Positions 46,986 to 58,259 of a stretch of 64,000 nt of DNA are shown here, one piece after another. The stretch is from Tiliqua scincoides. Taxonomy: Eukaryota > Chordata > Lepidosauria > Squamata > Scincidae. A model generated the notes under the pieces. The model made no database searches. It was given only the letters and a program-made list of their open reading frames with translations, and was not told the origin of the DNA. A program made the position numbers and the translations under genes. Within the stretch, counting starts at the first letter, position 1. Each line of letters begins with the position of its first letter. Location of the stretch: contig NC_089830.1 of the NCBI RefSeq assembly GCF_035046505.1, positions 23,786,284-23,850,283 on the forward strand. Direction: 5' to 3'.

Positions 46986-47128
46986 GCCGCAGCTCTTGTG
47001 GGTTGCCCAGGCTCGCTTTCGGTGTTGAGTTTTTAGTGCTCCTCAGCCATTGCTACGCTAGATGTAGAGCCGCATCCCACTTTCCGCACTTCAGTGCGGA
47101 GATTGTTGGTTTAAAAAAAAAAAAAAAA
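46986..47128 (+). other. Unassigned GC-rich segment ending in an A run
   Basis: About 125 bp of GC-rich sequence, including a hairpin-forming TCCGCACTTCAGTGCGGA, ends in sixteen A residues. This looks like a retroposed small transcript. I compared it from memory with snRNA, 7SL, 7SK, Y and RNase P/MRP RNAs and found no match. The DNA from 47,129 to 47,860 holds nothing I can name. Confidence 0.25.
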
Positions 47129-47857
47129 GGGTGCCATTTTAGTTGTAGTCCATCCACCCTGCTTGGTGTCATGCATCTGGTGGGCAGCGCTCAGGTCTCC
47201 AGAACCTAAGCCCAAGTTCTGGCCCACCCTGGACATGCACAGAAGGTTTAGCAGCACATGGAGCACAGAATCACTGCCAAGGGCTAGCACTTTCCCTCTG
47301 CACACAGACATGGTCAGGCCAGGGAGGAGAAGCCAGGAAAGCCAGGCGATGGAGCTGGAAAATACCCCTTTCTACCTTGCCTTCCACCCTGTGATTCTGG
47401 CAGCACAGATCTCCCCTATTTAAATATTTGATCATCACAGCCTTTTCTTCTCCCACTTTGTTTTAGGCAAAGTATTCAAAACATTTAAAAGTTACCCAGG
47501 GCAGGTGTGACTTGCTCGACTCAGATGCGGGTCCCATTCGGCGTCTCCATTCATTCTATTGCTCTATCAAATCTTTTTTTTTTTCTAGTCGCAAGAGGGA
47601 TGGGAGAAGATAAAACATAATCATCTGGTGCCAGGCCAAACTCATTGAGATTTCATTTTGGTTTGCTGGGAGCCACCAAGACAAGATGTGCTCTGGGAGG
47701 CTGTGCAACTTAATTACTGGGTAGAGCCTTCCTAATTACTTGGCAGAGCCATTGGTCAACATAGAAGAACATCTGAAACATTTCCTGGAAGAAGGTTCCA
47801 TGGGTGGAAATTTTCTATTTCTCAGCTAGAACTTAAAGCTGATTCATTTGCTGTAGT

Positions 47858-47861
<4 letters not shown>

Positions 47862-47914
<53 letters not shown>
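47862..47914. repeat. (GA)n microsatellite
   Basis: About 26 perfect GA repeats. Confidence 0.95.
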
Positions 47915-47918
<4 letters not shown>

Positions 47919-48659
47919 ATGAAGACATTGCAGTAAATGTTCAGGCTGAGAGGAAGACAATGAAACATTTTAAAGACAGCTGACATTGCAGCGCTAAAGG
48001 CAAGTTACCTGAGTTGTGCCCGCTCCAGGACAGCCTGTCCATGAGGTCAACTCAAGTGGCAGATTGGCAACCCCCATCCACCCACCTCCTCAGCTTTTTC
48101 TCCCTGGCATGAAATGGTTGCAGGGGAGAGCACAAAGAGGAAGTGTGGTGGGCTAGAGTGTTGGAGACCCTCTAGGCTACCACTCTCCTCTCCTCCAAAC
48201 TCTTCTTTGGCTCTATTTCCCCCCTCTTCCTTTTTGGAGCCAGGGCATGGGAGGAGGAGTGGCGGAGCAAGTGAATGGCACACTTCTGGGTAAGGGGAGG
48301 ACAGTATTTGGTTGCCATCTCAAGCACCAGTGCTGGGTATGCTGGTTCCTTTTATTCCAGTGCCTTCTCTGGTCTATACTAGAAGTCAAGGTCACTCCCT
48401 GAAGCTGATCAGTGGTACACTTGGTAGGGGTGTCGGCCAGGTTGGGCAGCAGTAGAGGGTCTAAGCCCATCAGAGGGCCACCTGGGTTCACCCCTGAGCT
48501 CTCAGGACTGAGTGCTCAGTGTGTCATCAGGGGGCAGGTGACTGGTGCCATGAGGGGACCCCCAGTGCCCCCAGCAAGCCAAAACTTGGGCCAAGTGAAA
48601 GGAATCATCATTTCTTGAAAGGTGCAGTATTCTATTGACCTGTTACAAGCAGTGCCGGC

Positions 48660-49080
48660 ATCAGCGAAGAGGCGAGGGGGAGAGAGAGTCTCTAGAAAGA
48701 AAGTCGTGAGGGAGGAAGAGAAGGACTGAGGGGGAGGTGGTGGGTGGTGAAGAGATGGGCAGGAAGATGGCGAGAGAAGTGAAAGAGGAAGAAGGAGGCT
48801 ATCGATGGAAAGATGAGCAATAAGGGGGAGGGAGGGAGGGGGGGAGGGAGGGAGAGTGACAGCAGAAAGAGAGGAGCAAGAGAGGCAGATGAAAAGGTGA
48901 GAAGAGACAGGCAGAAGTAGGAGAGAAGCAGATGAGACAGAGGTGGGCAAGAAGTAGACCAGCTAGAGAAAGAGCAATGGATGGAGGGTGGAGAGAGAAG
49001 AGAAGCTGGGTGGCCACAGATGAGCAAGGAGAGAGAAACAAATGGACAGGCCGTGAGAGACAGACAAGAGTATGGCATGA
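48660..49080. repeat. Purine-rich low-complexity tract
   Basis: A long G/A-dominated plus strand with GGGAGGGAGGGAGGGGGGGAG near 48,825-48,855. Reading frames through it are compositional artefacts. Confidence 0.8.
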
Positions 49081-49389
49081 AGCAGATAGGTGCTCCCTTG
49101 GCTGCCCAAGCAGCAGAAGGGCTTGTGTGCTGGAATGTGCTAGCTGAGATGTGAGCCTCTAGTAGACTTAACGGAGTCTGCTACCACAAGGTGCTCTTGA
49201 CTTAGATGGCTTTACGAGGAGAGAGGTCAATAGCATGGCCCAGAAAAGCCTTTGGTGGTTCTCTGCCGTGGTGGCCCAACAGAAGCATAGAGGTTGGAGG
49301 TGGCTTGGCTTGGAATACCCAATGCTGGGATCGAACCACAGGGGAACGTGTCTTCCTCACACCCTGCTTGTGCATGTCCCAGTCGACTC

Positions 49390-49470
49390 CAGCTGTCCAC
49401 TGTTGGAAACAAGATGCTGGGTTGATGGGCCCTTGGTCTGATCCAGCAAGGCTGCTCTTACTTTCTTGGG
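49390..49470 (+). mobile_element. CR1 3' terminus, short
   Basis: GATGGGCCCTTGGTCTGATC then CAGCAAGGCTGCTCTTACTT is the CR1 3' end. Upstream DNA to about 49,200 may be more of the same, too diverged to be sure. Confidence 0.6.
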
Positions 49471-49509
49471 CCCAATAAGTTAGTGAAGCAACGTGAGGAA
49501 CCCGACAAA

Positions 49510-49533
49510 ATGGTGAGCAGAGTTGATTGGGAG
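49510..49533 (+). CDS. Candidate first coding exon of CXCR3
   Basis: ATG followed by seven codons (MVSRVDWE) ends at a donor GTGAGC in phase 0, matching the phase of the exon starting at 51,350. CXCR3 in mammals also has a tiny first coding exon ending in Glu (MVLE). The match is short and could be chance. No other candidate was found nearby. Confidence 0.25.
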
Positions 49534-51349
49534 GTGAGCCTACGTATCCAGGGGAGAAGGTGCCGTATCACTTTTAATAAGCCTACAAAACCACCTTGGC
49601 TAGAAAAGCGAGACCCATGAAGCAGGTGTGTGTCCCACCACAGGAAGAGGTGCTTTTAAACACATGCACGCCCCTTTCTCGCTTCCGTTCTCCGAATGAA
49701 GAGTGCCGACACCATTTGCTTTGTGGGCCTGAGGGAAGGAGTGAGTCCTGGAAGGGAAGCCCAGCAGGCACAGAACCAGCAGAGGGTGTTCTGCTGGCTC
49801 CTGTGGTCAATGTGGGTAGATGTTGTGGTTGGAGCCTGTATCCGCGATCTAGGACAGAGCCAAGGGGTTGCCCAGTGAACCAGGGATCGGAGCACAGCTG
49901 CAGTCACCAAGGTTACCACTGTGCAAAATCACCCATGACACTGTCCCACTTTGGCGGCCCTGGGACACGCATCCCACAGTCTCTGGGGCAGGAGCAAGTG
50001 AGCTGGTGATGAACTGGGGCTGTGGCGCTCAGGCACTTGGCCCCTGAGTGCGCGTGTGCAGGGGCTTTGCAGCACATGCACACAATGAACACGCCAATGC
50101 TCTTTTGACTCAAAACTGCGTTCTGTTTTATGGACAGAATTTCCCGGCTGCTTTTCAAGGCTCCTGCCCTTCCTGGGCCGAGCTCCCTTGAGAACAGTCA
50201 CGTATCTCATAGAAACTGACTTGGTTTCTCCTCCAGTTCTCAGATGTTTCCTCTGGGGAAGGAATCCTGAAATTCACTCTGAATATCTCTGCATGTGACA
50301 TTTCTGTGCCCCGTCTCAGGTCCTGCAGAAAGCCCTAGAGAAGGTCCACTTGTCTTCTGTGGGTTGGTTTGACTCCCCTCCAAAACTTGCAATGAGTTCT
50401 CATCCTAGCTCTCCACCCCATTTGTCCATCCCTTCTCCCCCCCCACCCCCGTGTTCAACTTCTGCACCTCCTGTGTGTCTCATTTGCTCCTGGGGGGTGA
50501 CCATGACACCCATTGCCTGCCCCACCACTGCTGCAGGCTGGCCCCAAGGTTCTTTTGACGCACACTGGGCTCCAGTTCCTTCCTCCCAGTGCTGGCCCAT
50601 CCATGAGGCCAACTGAGGTAGTCACCTCAGGCAGCAAACCGGTGGGGACACCCATTTCTGTCTGCCAACTTGCCCGCACTGCTCCTCCTTCCTGGATTGG
50701 AAAAGAGGGGCAGAGAGGAAGAGAAAATGTGGATGGGAGGAAAGTGCTGAGATAGAGGACTGCCGAGTGGAAGGAGCAGAGGCTGTCGTGTCATTGGGTA
50801 AAGGGGGGGCAACATTTGGCACACCAGGAGGTCTTGGTCTGGCCCTGCTCTCTCTGATCCCTGGACACCTGTCCAGGAAGGGACCGGAACAAGGGGGAGT
50901 GGTTGGCTGGAGCAACCACTGCTCCATCACGGCCCCACCCTCTGCCCTTCCATATTGGACTAAGAGTATTGAGAGAGCAGAGCTGCCAGCTGGGAAGAGC
51001 AATAGTGGAGGTGGGGTGTGGGAGTGCAGAGAAATCCCCCACCTAGCTGGGACATGTGGTCAGGGGAGGCAGGGGAAGAAGACACCTGTCCTGTCCTGCT
51101 CCAATGGAAAATAGCCTCAGTTACACCTGCTATGATACAGGGAGAGACTAGACTAGAGCTTGTGGCAGTGAGCACTCAGCCTCCCTGTGATTGCGCTTGT
51201 GCTCCACCCCATTTCTGAGTGGTTGTGTGATCACCAGGGAAGTTGAGCTCAAGTGGGGGGCCTACCTCCTTTTCCCATTGCCCCCTCCACAACTTTGGCT
51301 CTGTGACAGCAACAGTAGCTATAACTCTCTGTCTTCTTTCCTGCAACAG

Positions 51350-52437
51350 TCTGAAGGCATCTGGACCTTGGACAAAATCGATCTTGAGAACACCAGCTAT
51401 GACTCCGGAACAACAGCTGCGGAGACTGCTCCTCGCCCTGCAACATCTACACAATCCAGGCCTTTGAGAAGGTCTTTCTGCCCATCGTCTACATCCTGAT
51501 CTTCCTCTTGGGGTTATGGGGCAACATCATGGTCTTGGTGGTCCTGTTGAGAGCCAAGGAGTCCCTGCCTGGGACGGACGTGTTCATCTTCAACCTGGCC
51601 CTGGCCAACATCTTGCTAGTGGTGACGCTCCCTTTCTGGGTCACCCAGGCTGTGCATGGCTGGATCTTTCAGGGCTTCCTCTGCAAGGTGGTCGGCGGCA
51701 TTTTCAAGATCAACTTCTATGCCAGCATCTTCTTCCTGGTCTGCATCAGCATCGACCGCTACCTCTCCATTGTGTGCGTCATCCGCATGTACAACCGCAG
51801 GAAGTCCTCTCTGGTCCTCCTGGCTTCCTTGGCTGTTTGGGTCCTCTGCATTCTATTGACCATGCCAGATTTCATCTTCCTGAACACCGAGTACCATTCC
51901 CGCCAGAACCTCACCTCCTGCTCCCTCATTTTTGTCTCGCACTCCGCCAAGGTGTGGAAGATTGGCCTGAGCATTTTCAACCAGGTGGTGGCATTCTTCC
52001 TTCCCCTGGTGGCCATGGGCTTCTGCTACATCTGTGTCATCCTCACTCTGCTACACTCCAAAGGCTTCCAGAAGCACAAAGCCCTGAAAGTCATTTTCGC
52101 CGTGGTGGCCGTCTTCTTCCTCTGCTGGACGCCCTACTACTTGGTTCAGTTTGTGGGCATCCTGATTGACCTCAAAGTCCTGGAGGAGGACTGTGAGCGG
52201 GAGTCCCAGCTCGCAATCGCTGAGGCCATCACCACCAGTCTGGGCTTCTTGCACTGTTGCCTCAACCCCATACTCTATGCCTTTGTCGGCATCAAGTTCC
52301 GGAACCGTTTCCTCGAACTCCTTCAGCACATGGGCTGCGTGAGTCAAGAGTTCCTGAAGCGACACTCCAGGTTGCTGAGCCACCGGAGAGACTCGACGTG
52401 GTCCGAGAGCACTGAAGCCTCCTACACAGGACTCTAG
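51350..52437 (+). CDS. CXCR3: C-X-C chemokine receptor 3, main exon, with a frame break near 51,409
   Basis: The acceptor CTTTCCTGCAACAG opens the exon. The first frame reads SEGIWTLDKIDLENTSYDSG. The 7TM frame (from about 51,409 to the TAG at 52,437) reads NNSCGDCSSPCNIYTIQAFE and then seven membrane segments. Orthology to CXCR3 is clear from PDFIFLN in TM4/ECL2 and the end RRDSTWSESTEASYTGL (human RRDSSWSETSEASYSGL). Visible motifs: DRYLSIV after TM3, CWTP in TM6, NPILY in TM7, and paired Cys in TM3/ECL2 (CK; TSCS) and N-terminus/ECL3 (EEDC). The two frames are offset by one missing base at about 51,409-51,411, where one extra A would join YDSG to NNS. TM2 has LALAN, so Asn replaces the conserved Asp 2.50. 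The protein would bind CXCL9-11-type ligands on T and NK cells. Whether this allele is functional is open. Confidence 0.88.
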
Positions 52438-52788
52438 TCAGCTCTGTGGGCACCCTGCAGAACCTGACTGCCACCGCCCAAGAATTCCACCATCGATCAA
52501 GTGCTGGAGTGAGTCAGTCAATTGTTTCTCAGAGAGTTGAATGTCTTTCATCTCTGGGTGTCCACACCTATTTCTCTGGTACCATCTTCAATTCTGGTCA
52601 AGCAGGTTTGGCAGGTTTTTCAAACACCTCTTTACAAGTATGAGGTGTTTACACCATAGGCTTTACACAAACCTCTTTACTAGTACCAATCATGGGTTGT
52701 GTATATACACTGTGAGGAATTGGAAAGAGTTAAATATTCTTAATGATAATCACATTAACCCTTTGAATGATTGTACTGCGGACAACCA

Positions 52789-52885
52789 AGAGAACATGAG
52801 AACATGAGAGAACATGAGAGCAGGCCACAGGGGTTCCATCCGGTCCAGCATCCTGTTTCCCATATTCCCCCCTCCAGCTGCCCCT
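52789..52885 (-). mobile_element. CR1-like 3' end, old fragment
   Basis: Repeated GAGAACATGAGA, then CCATCCGGTCCAGCATCCTG and TTTCCCATA resemble the complement of a CR1 3' end. It lies in the CXCR3 3' flank. Confidence 0.5.
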
Positions 52886-53327
52886 GGGAAGTCCACAAGC
52901 AGGGGAGAAGGCAGGCTTTGAGATCAACCTTGGCCCCGGCAAGAGGAGAGGGCTGGTGTCTCCACTGTCCTGTGAGCTCAGGGATATTCACCACTGGGAA
53001 ATGGTTACCCTGAATCTTTTGTTTCATCTTGTAGGGTTCTTCTTTTGTCCTGATGTCCTTAACAAACAGAATCTGTGGGTGCCTTAAGCACTTGCCCTCT
53101 TGACTCGTGTTCAAGAGGCTGCAGTGAGGGAACCATGATTTTGCTCCTGTGAGTCATGTGAAAAACCAGCACGGCTGCCTGCAGCCTGAAGGATGTCGAC
53201 TCGATCAAGAAATGCAGCTGTAATGTTATGCGTTTATTTCCAGTAGACTTTCAGTGCTTTCTGGGGAATCCTAATTTCCAAAGGTGTGCAGAAATGTTTG
53301 CATTATGTTTTTACATCTGAAAGTGCA

Positions 53328-53333
53328 TTAAAA
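53328..53333 (+). terminator. Possible CXCR3 polyadenylation signal
   Basis: ATTAAA within GTGCATTAAAATGTGC, about 890 bp after the stop codon. The assignment is by position only. No stronger signal is seen between the stop and here. DNA from 53,380 to 54,330 shows no gene. Confidence 0.3.
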
Positions 53334-54330
53334 TGTGCAAGATTGATCGCATGGGCTGCTCGTTTGTGTGTGTGTGTGGGGGGGGGGGAGGCTAGTGAGA
53401 TTTGCCTGGAGAGATGGGAGCACTTGGTGGATTGTGCAACAGGCAGGTAAAGAGAGTAGGCTAGAAAAACCACACATTAAAAAAAAAAAAGTTCAGAGAA
53501 AGGGAGTAAAGATCCTTCTGCCATCTTGTGGACTATGTCAGATACTACAGATGTCCAAGTAAGTGACAAAGACCGAATGCGCAACATTGTTGGGTGGTTG
53601 TGCCCATTTCACCAAGTGGCAAGAAGTTCCAGGGGCAAAGTAGTGCTAGGGTTGGGGCATCCCTTGCAGGAGAAATCACTGAAGGCACAAGGTGTCGTTG
53701 TCAAGTTTGGTTTACATACAAAGAAACACTGGTTTGAGCTTGGTAGGTGGCACACACACCTGCAATCTACACTGATGTCCTAAGCATGTTAGCTTCCAGC
53801 TCTTCCTCTTGGCTCCCAGTCCAGTCTCTCCCAGATCACCCCCTAGTTCTCTGTCTGTGGGCAGACAGAGGTGTGTGTCACCCAGGAATCCGTTGTTTCA
53901 TGAATGGGCTGGCCTTGGCTACTGGGAACAGTCATCTATTGAATTTCTGCCACAGTGATGGACATATGGAGGGGCAGGTTTACAGAACTGGGCTCAAGGA
54001 ACCCTGGCTACAGAAATTAAGCAGAGTTAACTTTCCCCCAACACTGCCAGGAATCAACGGTCCTACAAGTAGAGGGAAAGGTAACACGGGCAATAACTCT
54101 CAGTCCATGTGATCACTACTTCCCCTTCCTGGGCTGTTTCCCAACATTGTGGGGAGTTCAGAGTTTCCCCTCTTTTCACTACGCACCATCAGTGTTTGCA
54201 GTGCTGCGGAACAGGGACTTCACTTTCCGTATTTGGGGTCAGGGGTGGGGCTAAAGGAGCAGGAAGGTGAGAGTGGATTCCCTGCCCCACAACCTGGCCA
54301 TTCCAAGGAACGACAGCGACCAGAGCCAAC

Positions 54331-56072
54331 ATGAACATCTCAATCTGGGATGATGACACCTATGAGGTATGTGATGCTCACCCTGTCAACCCCCCAGGAC
54401 CTCCACACAGTCAGGGAGTCTGTCGTTCTTCCGCCTAATTGGTCCTGCGCCAACACTTTCAAAAGCGGGATGACATGCAGTGGTGATAGTCTCTCTCTCA
54501 CACACGCATGGATTCTGTCAAAAAATAAGCCAATACGGTGGGCCCTCTGTAGCCATGGTGGCTCTGGGAACCCCAAATCAGCTGTTCAGCGGCAGACATG
54601 AACATCAGCTGCAGAGGTTCACGGAAGTCATGCTGACAAAACGGCATAAATTTGTGGAAATTGCATAAATTGAAGTAAATTGTGTCGATTTGCGCACAGT
54701 GTCCATTGCTCAAAGCATACCTAAACGGCCTGCATTTGCTTAAATGGGCTGGTGCCAGGTGATGGTTGCTACAGCAGGGCATGTGAAACTTTTTAGAAAA
54801 CATTTTCAATCCGCGATTGATTAAATTTGCAGGTGTGGAGCCTGCGGATCAGGCAAGCCCACTATACTCCCAGCCAATCCCAGTTGCAGGATTTGTGGCC
54901 CAGTGGGGTCTGATCCCTCCGCCCTGGGGCCTGAGCCGCCCCATCTACTGCTCCCCATCCCATTCTGGCCACCTGAAAAGGGACAGCTTCTCCTGAGGAA
55001 CCCCCACTAACTTGCTCTCTCTCCTTCCCAGTTTCCCACTGGGAGCTACCCAGACATTAACCCCAGAACAATCCCCTGCACTCGAGAGGAGGTCGGAGCC
55101 TTTGCACGCTACTTTGGGCCAGCCATTTTGTCCTTGGCCTTTGTGGTGGGACTGGTCGGCAATGGGCTGGTGCTGGCCGTCTTGGGAAGGCACTGGTGCC
55201 CCTGGCACTTTGCCGACTGTTTCCTCTTCCAGTTGGCCATGGCTGACCTCCTGCTCATCTTAACTCTCCCCTTCTGGGCCACGCAGTTCACCCAGGGCTG
55301 GGTCTTTGGAGAACTTCTCTGCAAGCTGCTAGGGGCCCTCTCCACCATGAACAGCTACAGCACTGTCTTCCTCCTGGCTTGCATCAGCATTGAGCGCTAC
55401 TTCGTGATTGTCCACACCGTGCTGCTGGAGCACCGCTGGAGGCTCTCCCACATGTTCCTGGTCTCCGCTGCGCTGTGGGGGATCTGCTTTGGCTTGTCTG
55501 CCGTGGAGCTGCACTTCCGCACAGTGGCCCACTTCTCCCAGGCGAAAGCACAGCTCTGTTACCGGGGATTCAGTCCCAAGGAGGCAAACTCATGGCGTCT
55601 TGGACTGCGCTTCACCTCCTTCACCCTGGGCTTCTTGCTGCCCCTCCTGGTGATGGCGTACTGCTACTGCCGCATTTTTGCCCAGCTGTGCCAAGCCCGG
55701 CTGTTCTGCAAGAACTCAGCCGTGCATCTCCTGCTGCCGATCTTGGTCCTCTTTATCCTCTGCTGGGCTCCCTTCCAAGGCTTCCTCCTGGTGGACAGCT
55801 TGCAGCGCCTGGGCCACTTGGAACGAGACTGTGCACGGGAAAAGGTGCTGGACTTTGGCTTGCTCTTCACGGAAAGCCTGGGCCTGCTCCACTCCTGCCT
55901 CAACCCCTTGGTCTATGCCTTTGCGGGGATCAAGTTCCGAAGGGAGCTTTCCAGATTGTTCCACCGTTGGGACAGGAGTGAGGAACAGAGGCAGAGCCTC
56001 TCCAGCCAGGACCACAGCCTGGCCACAGAGGTCAGCACCGCCCGGGCTGCAGATTTCTCCATCATGTTGTGA
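54331..56072 (+). CDS. CXCR3-like chemokine receptor, two exons, intact
   Basis: Exon 1 (54,331-54,366) encodes MNISIWDDDTYE and ends at GTATGT. Exon 2 (55,032-56,072) starts FPTGSYPDINPRTIPCT after CCTTCCCAG. The phase is 0 and the total is 358 residues. The N-terminus has an N-glycosylation site (NIS) and acidic Tyr residues likely to be sulfated. TM2 keeps the Asp (LAMAD). TM3 ends in ERY instead of DRY, TM6 has CWAP, and TM7 has NPLVY. The four extracellular Cys are present (PCT, LCK, LCYR, RDC). ESLGLLHSCLNP and AGIKFRRELSRL recall CXCR3 and CXCR5. It lacks the CXCR3 tail SEASY(S/T)GL. The likely identity is the CXCR3-like paralogue known from non-mammalian vertebrates. Tandem position 1.9 kb after CXCR3 with the same exon layout supports an old local duplication. 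Confidence 0.88.
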
Positions 56073-56496
56073 AAACTACTGGCCAAAAGCATCTCAAGAA
56101 GATTTCCCCATTGCTTTCCCAAGGAACTGGAGCTTCAAGAGCTGTCTTAGGGCTGTACTGAATATTCTCCACAGATTTCAATTGTGGGGGTAAAAAAAAT
56201 TGTGGGGGTTTAACATCCAGGTGTTTCCTGCACAACACTTAGAGTGAATACTCACTTTTTTTTCTTAAAGTGTATTGTAAGGCTGCTGGTTCTGCTTCTG
56301 TTCCATTTCCATGTCAGCTACTGATCCTTTCTTCTCCCTAGAATAGTTCACGTGGGTGTGATCCCAACCAACCAGGGAGCCTATAGTAAACAGGGCAATG
56401 TTGCCCTGCTGTATAGCTTATCAGTTTTAGTTATGCAACTATAGCACTGAGGGCGAGTGATAGTGACCGACAGAGAGAGAAAGTGAAGGTCATGTA

Positions 56497-56502
56497 AATA
56501 AA
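56497..56502 (+). terminator. Possible polyadenylation signal of the CXCR3-like gene
   Basis: AATAAA in GTAAATAAATCAG, about 425 bp after the stop. Position only. Confidence 0.3.
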
Positions 56503-57349
56503 TCAGTAAATATTATCAGGAGGACAGCCAAAAAATAAAAACCAGTGGAAAAAGAGGTCTGTCTTTCAGCACTGCCAAAAGTGTCCATTCCCAAAAACAC
56601 CTGTGATTTCTTTCGACTTAGCTCTGTGTAGAAACAACAGAGCATGAATGTGGTTATGAGATTTGCACGCACAAAAATCCAGCACCGAGGCATTCCAAAT
56701 TCTGGGACAAGCAAAGTTGAACAGGTAAATGAATCGGCTAATGCCAGGGACTAGGAGAAGGGGTAAAGGGGGTAATTTGTACCCAGACCCAGGATCAGAA
56801 GGGGGTCCAGGAGTCAAAGGAAGGGACCTGGAAAGTTCCTGGGATCTGACATTTTCCTATCTCGCCCGAATTCACTGCCTGCGCATGATGCTGGGGGCAC
56901 AAATGTGGGCATGCAATGCCACTGCAGCTGCAACCCATACACACTGGGCCCAGGAATGCATCCTTGGCCCTCCTTAACACACTGTCAAATCTGGGAAGGA
57001 ACAGGTCTGCTGCTGTAGCTCTCTGGCTTGTGGATCCCATAACCATGAAGGAGTGTATAGGAGCTCAGAGGCCCAGCTGTGGGGCTACAGCTGCTGCAGG
57101 AGTTCATGTTGGTGCACAAAGCATGCTGTCCATTCTAGTGTGAACCCAAATATGAAGATGCAAATTTTCTGCACTGGCTTTTCTATATTTCAAAGATTTT
57201 AAAGAGACTTGGGAGTGCGTTTGGTTTTCCATATTACTTTATCTAACTGCTGGTGCAGCATGGTCAGGTAGACCTGGGCTCTGCATCATGAAGCCTGGTA
57301 GACCTGGGCTCCAAAGACTATCCTGGCTGTCAGCACCCTCACCCTAAAC

Positions 57350-57535
57350 CAGGGGTGTCCAAAGTTTTTGGCAGGAGGGCCACATCATCTATCTGACACT
57401 ATGTCAGCGGCCAGGGGAAAAAAAATTAATTTACATTTAAAATTTGAATAAATTTACATAAGTTTACATAAATGAATATATTGCTGTGTAAAAACAGAGA
57501 AAGGCAGTATATAAAATCTAAATATCCATCACCGA
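57350..57535 (+). mobile_element. hAT fragment, duplicate of 18,872-19,060
   Basis: Same CAGGGGTGTCCAAAG end and AT-rich body, carried by the segmental duplication. Confidence 0.65.
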
Positions 57536-57539
57536 TTAA

Positions 57540-57990
57540 CTTGGGCGGCCCATAGGAAGTCAGCTATCGCCACCTCACACCATCATTTTAAGGCGATTGC
57601 TCGGTTCCATTATGGTATCGGTAACCAGTTTGTGCCTGCTGCTCTTCAGATCTTTAGAGCTAAGATTGTGACCCAATTGTTATATGGCGTCCCCATATGG
57701 GTTGCGGAAGCCAATAGCACTCTGGACTGAGTTGCGGCCGTATTTTTTAGGAGGATTCTCGGAGTCCCAAATTCCATCTGGTTAGCAACGCTGGCTCTCG
57801 AGCTGGGAGTTCATCTCCCTTCAACTATAGCTTGGGCTTTAACATTTAAATTTTGGCTCCGTCTCCATCTGTCTCTTCCATCCGATTCCCTTCTTAATGA
57901 CCTGATAAGAGACCCCTTTTTATCTAGCTGGTTTTATAAAATTGATTCCAAATTGAACTCCTTAGATCTTTCCTTGGAATATTTAGCGGA
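57540..57990 (+). pseudogene. LINE RT C-terminal fragment, duplicate
   Basis: Counterpart of 19,060-19,512, with an in-frame TGA (GACTGAGTTGCG). Relic only. Confidence 0.7.
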
Positions 57991-57992
57991 CC

Positions 57993-58259
57993 TGGTTCTG
58001 GAAAACTTCTAGTGTGACTGAAAAGGCTGATTTGGCAGTGACAATTCCTTCCACACTGGGAGCAAGTGTGGTCTGTCCCTGGTCTGTCCCCCTGGCTATG
58101 GTCTTCCTTCTTTGCCTCTTTGCCTCAGTTTGTTGGCCAAGTGTCTCTTCAAACTGGGAGAGGCCATGCTGCACAGTCCAAGCGGGACGCTCAGAGGCCA
58201 AGGTTGAGGTCCAATCCTAAGGCCTGCAGATCCCTCTTGCAGATATCCTTGTATCGCAG
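57993..58259 (-). mobile_element. LINE 3' end fragment upstream of dehydrogenase copy 2
   Basis: Third copy of the fragment at 17,778 and 19,513, with the same left truncation as the 19,513 copy. Confidence 0.8.

Noticed and set aside
48516-49078. Ser/Leu/Pro-rich open frames opposite the purine tract
   Set aside because: Products of the biased composition of the GA-rich strand.
51516-52169. A 217-codon alternative frame inside CXCR3
   Set aside because: Shadow frame of a GC-rich coding exon. The 7TM frame carries all the family motifs.
55475-55981. A 168-codon alternative frame inside the CXCR3-like receptor
   Set aside because: Shadow of the true frame, without any domain.
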